Below, one piece after another: positions 16,004-24,353 of a stretch of DNA of 64,000 nucleotides. The first letter of the stretch is position 1. Every line of letters begins with the position of its first letter. The stretch is from an uncultured Clostridia bacterium (GTDB lineage Bacteria; Bacillota; Clostridia; TANB77; CAG-508), in assembly GCA_948530865.1 (NCBI GenBank), contig CAOTKV010000008.1:1-64000 (forward strand). The letters are read 5' to 3'. The position numbers were made by a program, and so were the translations under genes. The notes beneath the pieces are model-generated. The model had not been told where the DNA came from and searched no databases. It saw nothing but the letters and a program-made list of their open reading frames with translations.

Positions 16004-18796
16004 TTAATCATCTAGATTTGGTGCATCACTTTCTTTTTTATTGTCTTTTTCCATTTGTGCAGACATAATACCTTTTACAGTTTCTGTTACTTCATCAGTT
16101 TTAATTTTACTATTTTTTACTATTTCTATTATATCCGTAAATGTAGCAAACATATCTTGTGCATCTTTTGAGGCAAATTTTACTCCTAAATGTTTTCTTT
16201 CTTCTTTTACCTTTTCCATTCTATAATTATTTAAAATAATTAAATTTTCATTTATTTTTTCCTCATCAATTTCTATATCATCTGAGATTTTATTATCTAG
16301 CATATTCTTCACACTATCAAGTGCATCAGCAATTTCAGGAGCTGGTTCTTTTCCTGCAGGAATTAAAAATGTTTCTTGCATTTGTTTATCAAATATTTTA
16401 TCAAACAAATCATAATGTATACTATCTGGATATTTTGAAATTAATCCTTTAACAGATTGTGCAAAATTATCATATGAAAATTTAACGTTTCTTGAATCTA
16501 CTCTTTGAGTTGTACTTACACCTTTTAAGTGATATGGCATATCATCTAATGGAATTTCTCCTTCATATTCATAGAATTTAGAACAATCAAAACTTTGTGG
16601 TACTTCTACTACTGCCTTGTTTCTATTTCTAATAGCTTCTGATTTTTTTTGGTTTTCATATTCTTTTTTTATTTTTGGAGTTCTAAAATAAATAAGTGCT
16701 GATTTACTATTTTCTTCTACAACTTTTCTTCTTTCATTAGATAAAACTTCAGAAGCACGTTTTATACTGCCTAAATCTAGTCTTCCTACCGAATCTTTTC
16801 CTACTGAACTAACAATTGCATTAGAAAATCTTTTATATTCATATTCAACATCTTCATTCCTTTTCATGCTTACATCAGGTTGACGTTCTTTTGGAATTCT
16901 ATAAACTTGGTCTAATAACATTTCTGATTTGCTTTTTATCAAATCTGTTCTTTGTGATTCTGGTATTAATCTAATTATTGATTTTAAATCTGAAATATAT
17001 TGATCAAATACTATTTCTCTACTTCTTTTATCTATATCTGCTGTATAAGCAAGTCCATCTGTTTTAAATGGATTTTCAGCATCATCTAATATTCTAGTAT
17101 ATTTTCCACTTTTAATATTTTTTTCAATATCTTTTGAAAATTCATCTGCAAGTTCCATATCTTTAATTTCTTGCAGACTAACCATTTTACTAAGTTCAAC
17201 TGGTCTTCCATTTATTTTAACTTCCAAATTAGATAAGCCTTTTGAAAAATCTATTTCTGTTCTAGCTCCATCTTTTGAAAAAAGCGTTTCTCTAGAAAGC
17301 TTTACCTCTTGTTCAGAAAACTCTCCTGCTTCATTTAGTTCAACTAAAAATATTTGATTATCTCTTTTTTCAATAAATTTACCATCACCAATTTGTTTAT
17401 ATTCAGATGTAATAGTATCCTTTTTTCTTTGCTCTTGTAATTCATTTAGTTTTTGTATTTTAGGAATAGATTTTTTTATTGTTTCATTTATTTTCTTGAA
17501 ATTACCCACATCTCCAAAATATTCTATATTATATTTAGTTAAAAGATTACCTAATTCTGCATCAGATACATTCATAGTACTAGCAATTTTACTAACTATT
17601 TCAATATATTGAGTTATATTCATATTACTGCTTAATCTTTGTTCAAATAGCTTTTGTGTCATATTAGAATTTTCTTCTGGCGTAATGTCTGAATTTTCTA
17701 TTCTAGGAGTTGCTTCGGAAGTTTGTTTTGTTATTATAATTTGTGGTGCTATTTTATCTATCAACTCTTGTTTCCTAGTTTCACGTTCATTACCTTCATA
17801 TCCTACTAATATATGACTATTTTCTAAAACCTGTTCTGCTGCTAACTTGCTTGTTTCAGCTCTCCACTTTGCCATAGTTATATAATCAACTTCAAAATCT
17901 TTTATATTAGACTTTTCCATTAAATCCAATATACCTCTAGAAGCTTCTTTTAAATCTAATTCAATACCATTATTTCCTTTTTTGTAAAACGCTATATTTT
18001 TTGACATTTCTGAAATTCTACCAACTATAATCTTAGTATACATCAATAAAATCTGAGGTTTTACATGTTCATACTTATTTTGTGCATCTTCTAATCGTTT
18101 ATCAGCTCTTTCTAGGACTTCTGGAGTTGCTCCTATTACATCAAATGCAGCTTTTTCTGTTGTAGCACTATTATATTTATGTGCTAGATTCAAATTTGAA
18201 TAAAAATCTTTAATATCATATATAGTAGAACTATTATCATAGTTTACTAAATTTAGGAATTGTTCATCAAACTTTCCTTTTCCCATAAGATACGCTTTTA
18301 TTAGTGAATCTCCCATTATCTCATGCAAAAAAGTAACTGCTCTTACGTTCTTTTCATATGAATTAGGCTTGTTTATTGCCATACCTTTCATATATTCTGT
18401 TAATCCCTCATTTAAAAAAGTACAGAATTTATCTCCTGTATTTGTTACCAAATGTAATGTTTCATGCACATTTGTATCTTTAGTTGTATCTGTATCATAT
18501 CTTGACGATAACTTAATTCTATTTCTTGTAGGAGAATAATATCCCATTGTTGATGGATTTGATTCCATTTCCTCTTTAGACATAGATTCTATAATAAGTT
18601 CTTTAATTTGCTTATTCATTTGTTTCATATCTATCCAGCGCCTAAAATTATTTTCTCCAAGCATATAGAAAATTCTTCCAAAACACGCTCTTGCTATTTC
18701 TTTAAATTCTGGTGATATTTCTTTATTATTTTCAAAAGCTCTATTTAATCCAGGTTCTATTGTTGCAAAATCTTCTCTTTTTTGGTCTTCGTTCAT
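16004..18796 (-). CDS. Large cytosolic HExxH (gluzincin-like) protein
   Basis: 930 residues without signal peptide or membrane helix. Near the N-terminus HETLH (111-115) is followed by FLNEGLTEYMKG (E130, E134). That is the HExxH...NEG(x)xEY arrangement of gluzincin zinc peptidases, with H111, H115 and E130 as predicted ligands and E112 as general base. The preceding GYYSPTRNRIKLSS strand fits the peptidase edge strand. The remaining 750 residues are charged, helix-rich and unrecognised, ending SDAPNLDD, a tail echoed in the GH10-PHP protein at 53462. It follows nadE by 16 bp in one operon. Substrate unknown; a fusion of a small peptidase to a large recognition region is the best reading. Confidence 0.7.
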   Translation of the reverse strand: MNEDQKREDFATIEPGLNRAFENNKEISPEFKEIARACFGRIFYMLGENNFRRWIDMKQMNKQIKELIIESMSKEEMESNPSTMGYYSPTRNRIKLSSRYDTDTTKDTNVHETLHLVTNTGDKFCTFLNEGLTEYMKGMAINKPNSYEKNVRAVTFLHEIMGDSLIKAYLMGKGKFDEQFLNLVNYDNSSTIYDIKDFYSNLNLAHKYNSATTEKAAFDVIGATPEVLERADKRLEDAQNKYEHVKPQILLMYTKIIVGRISEMSKNIAFYKKGNNGIELDLKEASRGILDLMEKSNIKDFEVDYITMAKWRAETSKLAAEQVLENSHILVGYEGNERETRKQELIDKIAPQIIITKQTSEATPRIENSDITPEENSNMTQKLFEQRLSSNMNITQYIEIVSKIASTMNVSDAELGNLLTKYNIEYFGDVGNFKKINETIKKSIPKIQKLNELQEQRKKDTITSEYKQIGDGKFIEKRDNQIFLVELNEAGEFSEQEVKLSRETLFSKDGARTEIDFSKGLSNLEVKINGRPVELSKMVSLQEIKDMELADEFSKDIEKNIKSGKYTRILDDAENPFKTDGLAYTADIDKRSREIVFDQYISDLKSIIRLIPESQRTDLIKSKSEMLLDQVYRIPKERQPDVSMKRNEDVEYEYKRFSNAIVSSVGKDSVGRLDLGSIKRASEVLSNERRKVVEENSKSALIYFRTPKIKKEYENQKKSEAIRNRNKAVVEVPQSFDCSKFYEYEGEIPLDDMPYHLKGVSTTQRVDSRNVKFSYDNFAQSVKGLISKYPDSIHYDLFDKIFDKQMQETFLIPAGKEPAPEIADALDSVKNMLDNKISDDIEIDEEKINENLIILNNYRMEKVKEERKHLGVKFASKDAQDMFATFTDIIEIVKNSKIKTDEVTETVKGIMSAQMEKDNKKESDAPNLDD

Positions 18797-18812
18797 TTGT
18801 ATCCCCTTATAC

Positions 18813-19562
18813 TTACTCTAAATATTTCTTTCTTTCAATTTCATAAACTGGTACTTGTTTTCTTTTATGTTTTGATGATTTATTTCTTATTTCTATATTT
18901 TTCATTGCTTCAGAATCTGTTTTTCCTGTTTCAATATATTCTGCAATTTGTTTATAAGTAACACCCATTTTTTCCTCATCTGTTTGCCCACCAAGTCCAT
19001 CATTTGGAGCTTTGTGAATAATTTTATCAGGAACTCCTAAATATTCTCCAATTGCTAAAACTTCTTCAACAGTAAAATTTGCTATTGGATTAAAATCCGA
19101 TGCACTATCTCCCCATTTAGTGGTATAACCAACCATTCTCTCACATAGATTTCCTGTTCCAATTACAAGATACCCTAAACTTTGAGCAATTGCATATAAT
19201 GTTGTCATTCTAAGTCTTGGTTTTATATTTATTTTTGCTTCTTTATTTAGCTTAATATTATTTATTGAATTTTCAAGTTCATTATAAGTATTAGACAAAT
19301 CCACTTCTACAAATGGAACTTCAAATTTTTGTGCAACAAGTTTAGCATCTTCTAAATCACTTGCAATAGAATTACAAGGCATTGCAACTGTTACTATTCT
19401 TTCTTTTCCAAGGGCTTTAGTTGCCATTGCAATAACTGTTGCAGAATCTTTGCCACCACTATTTCCAACAACAACACCTTTAGCACCAATTTTTTCTACA
19501 TATTCTTTAATCCATTTAATTGCATTTTCAGCTTCTTTAAACAATTTTTCTTTTTCTAACAT
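18813..19562 (-). CDS. nadE: NH3-dependent NAD+ synthetase
   Basis: NadE amidates nicotinate adenine dinucleotide to NAD+ using ATP and ammonia. The PP-loop SGGKDS lies at residues 35-40 and binds ATP pyrophosphate; RMTTLYAIAQ, GTGNLCERMVGYTTKWGDSASD and KAPNDGLGGQTDEE match the substrate-binding segments. At 249 residues it is the short form without a glutaminase domain, so ammonia is taken up directly. It follows nadD by 15 bp, placing the last two steps of NAD synthesis in one transcript. Confidence 0.96.
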   Translation of the reverse strand: MLEKEKLFKEAENAIKWIKEYVEKIGAKGVVVGNSGGKDSATVIAMATKALGKERIVTVAMPCNSIASDLEDAKLVAQKFEVPFVEVDLSNTYNELENSINNIKLNKEAKINIKPRLRMTTLYAIAQSLGYLVIGTGNLCERMVGYTTKWGDSASDFNPIANFTVEEVLAIGEYLGVPDKIIHKAPNDGLGGQTDEEKMGVTYKQIAEYIETGKTDSEAMKNIEIRNKSSKHKRKQVPVYEIERKKYLE

Positions 19563-19577
19563 AGCAACAACCCTTTC

Positions 19578-20183
19578 TTAATACAAATTATTTTCTTTTA
19601 TATAATAGTAAACTTCATCTGGAGTTAAATATCTTATACTTTTTCCTCTTTTAATTTTTTCTCTTACAAATGTAGAACTAATATTACTTCTTATATTTTC
19701 TTTTAGTTTTATAAAAGATTCTTTATGTTTCAATAAAAATTCATCATTTTCTATTATTTCATCCATACAATCTTCATCTCGTTCTAAAACAAGAATTTTG
19801 AAGTGTGTAACTAATTTCTCACTTGAACCCCATTTAGATATTTCTTTCAAATTATCTGTCCCTATTGTAAAACAGATTATATTGTTTGGATATTCACTTT
19901 GTAATAATTCTAGTGTTTCTATTGTATACAATTGTTTTTCTTGTTTTAATTCAATATCTGACACAAGAAAATCCTTATTTTTATCACAAACTAACTTCAA
20001 CATATTATATCTGTGTTCGTTTTCTAGTAGACCATATTTTTCATATTTTGAATTTACTGGTACAAATATTACTTTTTCTATATTTTCATACTCATTAACA
20101 ATCTGTTGTGCTAATGAAAAATGTGAATTAAGCGGTGGATTAAAAGAACCACCAAAAATTGCTAGAACTTTTTTCTCTTCCAT
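19578..20183 (-). CDS. nadD: Nicotinate-nucleotide adenylyltransferase
   Basis: NadD transfers AMP from ATP to nicotinate mononucleotide. GGSFNPP at residues 11-17 is the nucleotidyl-transferase motif. The usual following H-x-G-H is here LNSH, so the first motif histidine is replaced, while the second (H21) is kept. The C-terminal ISSTFVREKI matches the ISSTxIR ATP-binding motif. Length (201 aa) is normal. It sits 11 bp after the flippase gene and 15 bp before nadE. Confidence 0.92.
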   Translation of the reverse strand: MEEKKVLAIFGGSFNPPLNSHFSLAQQIVNEYENIEKVIFVPVNSKYEKYGLLENEHRYNMLKLVCDKNKDFLVSDIELKQEKQLYTIETLELLQSEYPNNIICFTIGTDNLKEISKWGSSEKLVTHFKILVLERDEDCMDEIIENDEFLLKHKESFIKLKENIRSNISSTFVREKIKRGKSIRYLTPDEVYYYIKENNLY

Positions 20184-20194
20184 AAAACATCCTT

Positions 20195-21712
20195 TTACAC
20201 AGTTTTCTTTTTCAAGAAACGTGATTTCATTTTATCTATAAATTTATAAATATATTCATCTTTTAAAACTATAAGCATCACAATATAAGTTATTGCTCCA
20301 ACTCCTACTTGAAAAATAATTGACACTATATTAAATAAATATTCTTTATTTAGTTGCATATTTGTTGCTAAATTAAATATAGTTTGAGTTATTGGATTTG
20401 TATTTAATATACATCTTACACCAAAACATAATGCAAACATAACAACAGCAGAAATTACATATTTTGAACATAAGTTAAGTAGTTCTTTTAATGTTATTTC
20501 TTTTTTTACATGATTATATTGAAGTGCATCTACTACAATTTGCGATAAAACAGTTGCAATCGCAGCTCCAATTGATTGATATAAAGTTATTAATATATAA
20601 TTTAAAATAAAATTAACTATAACACCAATTGTTACTGAAAATGTATATTCTTTTTGTTTTTTCAAAGGAAGCAAATACTGTGTTCCTAAAACATTTGCAA
20701 GTCCCATTAATAATACCATTGGACTTAATATATATATTATAGAAGTTACTTTATCATACCCTGCACCAAAAAATACTGGCACAAAGTTCTTTGAAATACT
20801 TACAATTCCAAACATAATTGGAAATGATAGAAAAAATGTAAAATTAAACGACATTTTCATATATGATTTTATTTGCTTTTTATCATTATTTGCAAAAGCA
20901 TTTGCCATTCTAGGTATCATAACTACACCTAAAGAATTTACGACTGTAAGTAATAATCTAATTACTTTATGACCTTGTTCATAATATCCTGTTTCTGATT
21001 TATCAGTTATTAACCAACCGATCATTGTTGTATCTAATATTTTGTATATTTGGTTTGCAATTTGTGGTATGAATAATAAAACAATATGTGGTAAATGTCG
21101 CTTTACATTTATATTTTCAACTTTTATTCCTTTAAAATACTTGGGCAAATATAACCATAATGATAAATTCCCAATCAAATCTGCCAAAGAATATATTAAT
21201 GTAAATTTAGCTAAATCTTCTCTTGTTTTAACAAAAAGAAAAACTAAACTTACACTACAAATTCTTACTAAAACATTTCTTGTAACAGTTTTTTTAAATT
21301 CCTCTAACCCTTGAAAAAACCAACTAATATCAAATGCAGCAGCAACAAGTTCTAGCATAAGTATCTGATAATAAATTTGATATTCTGCACCTTTTACAAA
21401 AAGAAAGAAATAAAATACAGTTGCAATAAGTATTGTTATAAATCTAAAAATAACAATTTCTATAAAAATCTTTTTTCTTTTTTCTGGGTATTCCTGTGCA
21501 TATGCAATTTCTCTTTGTCCATATAAAGCAACTCCCAGTGATCCAAATAATATGAAATATGTAACTATTGCATATGTATAGCTATAAATTCCATTTCCTT
21601 CTGCTCCTAATACTCTTGATAAATATGGAGTTGTGATTAATGGTAATATAAGCGTTAAAACTTGATATACCATGTTATATATATAATTTTTTGCAATACT
21701 CTTCTTTGCCAT
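20195..21712 (-). CDS. Polysaccharide flippase (MOP / Wzx family)
   Basis: About 505 residues with 13-14 membrane helices. The opening AKNYIYNMVYQVLTLILPLITTPYLSRVLG is the usual Wzx / oligosaccharide-flippase start (given here only to show family). It probably flips lipid-linked repeat units of a surface polysaccharide. The start was set at the ATG at 21712 (MAKKSIAKNY), 5 bp after the preceding stop; an upstream ATG would lie inside both that gene and the AGGAGG ribosome site. No glycosyltransferase cluster adjoins it, so its glycan is unknown. Confidence 0.85.
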   Translation of the reverse strand: MAKKSIAKNYIYNMVYQVLTLILPLITTPYLSRVLGAEGNGIYSYTYAIVTYFILFGSLGVALYGQREIAYAQEYPEKRKKIFIEIVIFRFITILIATVFYFFLFVKGAEYQIYYQILMLELVAAAFDISWFFQGLEEFKKTVTRNVLVRICSVSLVFLFVKTREDLAKFTLIYSLADLIGNLSLWLYLPKYFKGIKVENINVKRHLPHIVLLFIPQIANQIYKILDTTMIGWLITDKSETGYYEQGHKVIRLLLTVVNSLGVVMIPRMANAFANNDKKQIKSYMKMSFNFTFFLSFPIMFGIVSISKNFVPVFFGAGYDKVTSIIYILSPMVLLMGLANVLGTQYLLPLKKQKEYTFSVTIGVIVNFILNYILITLYQSIGAAIATVLSQIVVDALQYNHVKKEITLKELLNLCSKYVISAVVMFALCFGVRCILNTNPITQTIFNLATNMQLNKEYLFNIVSIIFQVGVGAITYIVMLIVLKDEYIYKFIDKMKSRFLKKKTV

Positions 21713-21717
21713 ATATT

Positions 21718-22221
21718 TTATATAAGTCCTCCTAACCACTTATTTAATGATTTTCTATTTTTGAATATTATTACTTTATTTTTATCTATTCCTTCCAAAT
21801 TCTCTACAATAACATTTCTTTTCTTTTTATTGTATTTTAGAACATATAGAAAAAATTCTCTATCCATTTTTTCTTTACATCCTGGTATATCTGGTTTTTC
21901 TATTCCTTTATTTTTTATATATCTTGTTATAATTCCTTTTAATTGATCAAATGTTGAAAAATCTAGCCAAATTACAAGATCTGATTTTTCAAGTCTTTGT
22001 TTTAATGTTGATTTATATGTACCATCAATAATCCACTCATCTTTTGAAACTATCTCTAATATCATTTTATCTCTTTCTGCTTTATCACGTATTTTCCAAT
22101 TTTCCAAATGATGCAATCCGTCTATATGAGTAGCTTTAATATTAAACAATTCTGATAACTTATTAGCAAGTGTTGTTTTACCTGTTCCAGGAGCACCAAT
22201 TATTGATATTTTTTTATACAT
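21718..22221 (-). CDS. P-loop kinase-like protein (FlaR / adenylate-kinase-like)
   Basis: 167 residues with Walker A GAPGTGKTT (9-17), a substrate-site HIDGLHHLENW segment, DEWIIDGTYKSTLKQRL and LVIWLDFST, matching the small kinase-like proteins annotated as 'topology modulation protein' (FlaR). These share the adenylate-kinase fold, but their substrate is unproven. It is the first gene of a five-gene operon (flippase, nadD, nadE, HExxH protein) with a promoter at 22252-22280. Confidence 0.8.
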   Translation of the reverse strand: MYKKISIIGAPGTGKTTLANKLSELFNIKATHIDGLHHLENWKIRDKAERDKMILEIVSKDEWIIDGTYKSTLKQRLEKSDLVIWLDFSTFDQLKGIITRYIKNKGIEKPDIPGCKEKMDREFFLYVLKYNKKKRNVIVENLEGIDKNKVIIFKNRKSLNKWLGGLI

Positions 22222-22251
22222 AATCTTTTCCTTACCTTAATATTCTTTTAT

Positions 22252-22280
22252 ATATTATCACTAACAACTTTTTTTTACAA
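22252..22280 (-). promoter_or_regulatory. Promoter of the kinase-flippase-nadDE operon
   Basis: TTGTAA (22275-22280), 17-bp spacer ending TGA, then TATAT-like TAATAT (22252-22257), giving a TG-extended -10. Repeat copy C begins 20 bp upstream. Confidence 0.65.
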
Positions 22281-22299
22281 GTTAAATTTAGGTTGCTTA

Positions 22300-22328
22300 T
22301 GGAATTTAGGGTCGCTCGAAAAATTTCA
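22300..22328. repeat. 29-bp palindromic repeat, copy C (left end of cassette)
   Basis: TGGAATTT-AGGGTCGCTCGAA-AAATTTCA, the most diverged copy. It is inverted relative to copy D at 22875-22903, and the two bracket the orphan gene 22399-22755 with its promoter and terminator. Confidence 0.75.
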
Positions 22329-22348
22329 CTTACAACATCTATAATATG

Positions 22349-22373
22349 AAAAAGGGCTGGTATTAACCAGCCC
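22349..22373 (-). terminator. Terminator of the coiled-coil cassette gene
   Basis: GGGCTGG and CCAGCCC (22354-22373) pair with a 6-nt loop, followed on the minus strand by TTTTTCATAT. This is the most GC-rich terminator in the window and is consistent with a transferred cassette. Confidence 0.9.
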
Positions 22374-22398
22374 ATGTGCTTGCGTATCCTTCGATTTC

Positions 22399-22755
22399 TC
22401 ATTTTAAGTTCAAGAAAAAACTTGTGTAATCTTTTCTTACAAAGGTGAGTGCATAGTGAGCGCAACTCCGGGTACAGCTTATATCGTTCTGAACGCATAC
22501 ATAGCCCTTTTCTAAAAGATAGTTCATTGTAAGTTCTTTCCAGTCATTCCCTTCATAATCGCTGAGAATAAGCGTTATTATCTTTTTCTTGGTCTTTTCT
22601 TCCAGCTCTTTCATGAATTTATCTTCTCTTAATTTTTTCCGGTCTTCTCTCTGCCTCTCTTCTTCTTCGTGTTCTTGCTGTAATCTTTTCTCTCTTTCTT
22701 CTTTTTCTCTTTTTTCTCTTGCCATTTTCTCTTCCTTCGATTCAAAAAAACTCAT
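22399..22755 (-). CDS. GC-richer orphan protein with coiled-coil N-terminus (118 aa)
   Basis: The start was set at 22755 (MSFFESKEEK) with GGAGAG 5 nt upstream. The promoter at 22826-22854 starts transcription near 22819, which excludes the longer frame. Residues 5-60 are almost entirely charged, a probable coiled coil; residues 63-118 (ITLILSDYEGNDWKELT...) look like a small folded domain containing three cysteines in CVQNDISCTRSC. No family recognised. It uses an in-frame CGG arginine codon (GAC CGG AAA), absent from resident genes. It is bracketed by inverted 29-bp repeats C and D. Confidence 0.75.
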   Translation of the reverse strand: MSFFESKEEKMAREKREKEEREKRLQQEHEEEERQREDRKKLREDKFMKELEEKTKKKIITLILSDYEGNDWKELTMNYLLEKGYVCVQNDISCTRSCAHYALTFVRKDYTSFFLNLK

Positions 22756-22825
22756 ATGGTCTCTCCTTTTCTGGTTTGCTATTTTTTTGTTACTAAAGAC
22801 ACGCTTATAAAAACACGCTACATAT

Positions 22826-22854
22826 ATTATAGCATACTTTACATAACATTTCAA
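22826..22854 (-). promoter_or_regulatory. Strong promoter of the coiled-coil cassette gene
   Basis: TTGAAA (22849-22854), 17-bp spacer TGTTATGTAAAGTATGC, TATAAT (22826-22831). The spacer differs from that of the cassette gene at 2239 in only a few positions. Confidence 0.85.
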
Positions 22855-22874
22855 TTATTGAACCTATATCAAAA

Positions 22875-22903
22875 TGAAATTTTTCACATGTCCCTAAATT
22901 TCA
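22875..22903. repeat. 29-bp palindromic repeat, copy D (right end of cassette)
   Basis: TGAAATTT-TTCACATGTCCCT-AAATTTCA. It overlaps the 3' end of the gene at 22894: that gene's last three codons and TAG stop are read from the repeat. Confidence 0.9.
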
Positions 22904-23628
22904 AATTTATAATAATAATTTTTCATATCTTTTAAAATACTTCCTACATGAACAATCTCATTATTTTCATTTGTAATAATAATATTTGGATATGTCATTA
23001 TCATTTGTTCGTTAGAAAATGCATTTCCTAATAAATCATCAAGTTCTCTTTTTTCAATTCCATTAATATTTATATTATATTCATTTGCAACTCTAACTAA
23101 AAAGTTATCTAGTGCATAACAAGTTAAAACTCCATCAAACATCATAAATAAAGTTATTGTAGTAATAGTCAATTTTAATAAATACTGTGATATTCTCTTT
23201 ACGACAAAATCTATACATTTGTCTAAAAAAGGATTTACATATTTTATCAATATTATAGACAAGGCTCCCCACATCACTGCATAATAAAGACAAGTTCTTC
23301 CATGAATATTAACAAAATCATTTGAATAATCCCACCACTTTACATGTAATAAAGCTTCTCCAATATAACTTGAAAAATATTCTACTAAACTTCCTAAAAT
23401 CATTCCATACAAAAAAAGTTTTATATTACTGTGCTTATATTTTTTTAAACAAAAAATTAGTATAATTGCAGCAATTCCATATACTATACAAAATGGTCCA
23501 TAAAGAAAGCTTTTTCTACTTTCAAGCATTCCTTTTGTAAATGCACCATAGATAGTTTCCATGAAAAAACCAATTATACTATAAATTATAAAATAAATTA
23601 AAATTTTCCAAATGACATTCTTTTTCAT
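22894..23628 (-). CDS. Putative ABC-transporter-like membrane protein (PF06541 type)
   Basis: 244 residues with about five or six membrane helices. The N-terminal IYSIIGFFMETIYGA, FLYGPFCIVYGIAA, SLVEYFSSYIGE and WDYSNDFVNIHGRTCLYYAVMWG segments are hallmarks of the PF06541 family (annotated as putative ABC transporter type IV), widespread in Clostridia and without known substrate. The last residues FEI and the stop come from 29-bp repeat copy D, so the original C-terminus may have been altered. The start lacks a recognisable Shine-Dalgarno sequence. No ATPase gene is adjacent. Confidence 0.8.
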   Translation of the reverse strand: MKKNVIWKILIYFIIYSIIGFFMETIYGAFTKGMLESRKSFLYGPFCIVYGIAAIILIFCLKKYKHSNIKLFLYGMILGSLVEYFSSYIGEALLHVKWWDYSNDFVNIHGRTCLYYAVMWGALSIILIKYVNPFLDKCIDFVVKRISQYLLKLTITTITLFMMFDGVLTCYALDNFLVRVANEYNININGIEKRELDDLLGNAFSNEQMIMTYPNIIITNENNEIVHVGSILKDMKNYYYKFEI

Positions 23629-23671
23629 GAAAAATATTATTTACAAATTATTGTTAAATTATACAAAAAAG

Positions 23672-23700
23672 TGAAATTTAAGAAGTGTCCTTAAATTTCA
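23672..23700. repeat. 29-bp palindromic repeat, copy E
   Basis: TGAAATTT-AAGAAGTGTCCTT-AAATTTCA. It is paired with copy F 14 bp away, an arrangement like copies A and B (72 versus 74 bp overall). Confidence 0.85.
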
Positions 23701-23714
23701 CCTATAAACAATTT

Positions 23715-23743
23715 TGAAATTTTTCACCTGTCCCTAAATTTCA
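23715..23743. repeat. 29-bp palindromic repeat, copy F
   Basis: TGAAATTT-TTCACCTGTCCCT-AAATTTCA, identical to copy H at 58076. It lies 20 bp downstream of the gene ending at 23764 and could act as its terminator hairpin. Confidence 0.9.
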
Positions 23744-23763
23744 TTTGAAACTTTTAAAACAGC

Positions 23764-24330
23764 TTAAATTTCAAATATATCTTCTATATATACTTGTTTT
23801 CCTTCACTTTTCCAAAATTTATCACTTATTAATAATAGTAAATCTTCTGTATCTTTAGTAATATTAAGCTCTGAAAACTTAACTTTATTATCAATTTTAA
23901 ATTTATAAATTGGATTCGCATTTTGCTCTAATCTTGAAATAAAATCATTATTTATCTTATTATAATAAAATTCTGGAATGTGTTTTAATATTTCTATTGT
24001 TTGACTGCAAGCAATTTTATATTCTACTGATTTACTATTAGTTATAATATTTTCCATAAGTTTTTGCATATTTTCTTTTGCATTAAAGTTTAATGCTTGA
24101 GTAAATAAATTATCCTCTGTTTCTTCTATATTAAATTCTTTATAGAATACTTCCATTTCCGTTCTTTTATTATTTATTATAGTTTCTAATAATTTTGGCT
24201 CACTACTTTTTTCCTTCATAGAAATTAATATTAGTATTTTTTCCCAATAGCTTAAATCATTTTCGATAATTTGTTTTAACAATTTAATTTTATTTTCATC
24301 ATCTAAATTTAAAATTTTATCAAAATCCAT
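23764..24330 (-). CDS. Unknown soluble protein (188 aa), last gene of the helicase-sigma operon
   Basis: An acidic, helix-rich, 188-residue protein without membrane segments or known motifs; repeated helix pairs (for example NKIKLLKQIIENDLSYWEKI) suggest an all-alpha fold, possibly HEAT-like. It begins 23 bp after the sigma-factor gene and is likely co-transcribed with it, which makes a role as regulator or partner of the sigma factor or helicase possible. Its C-terminal FEI followed by a stop resembles the repeat-derived end of the gene at 22894, but here no complete repeat overlaps the stop. Confidence 0.65.
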   Translation of the reverse strand: MDFDKILNLDDENKIKLLKQIIENDLSYWEKILILISMKEKSSEPKLLETIINNKRTEMEVFYKEFNIEETEDNLFTQALNFNAKENMQKLMENIITNSKSVEYKIACSQTIEILKHIPEFYYNKINNDFISRLEQNANPIYKFKIDNKVKFSELNITKDTEDLLLLISDKFWKSEGKQVYIEDIFEI

Positions 24331-24353
24331 TCTTACCTCTAATATACTTATTT

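Noticed and set aside
22232..22498. 88-codon minus-strand frame
   Set aside because: Covers the terminator and repeat C and overlaps the real gene end in another frame; no ribosome site.
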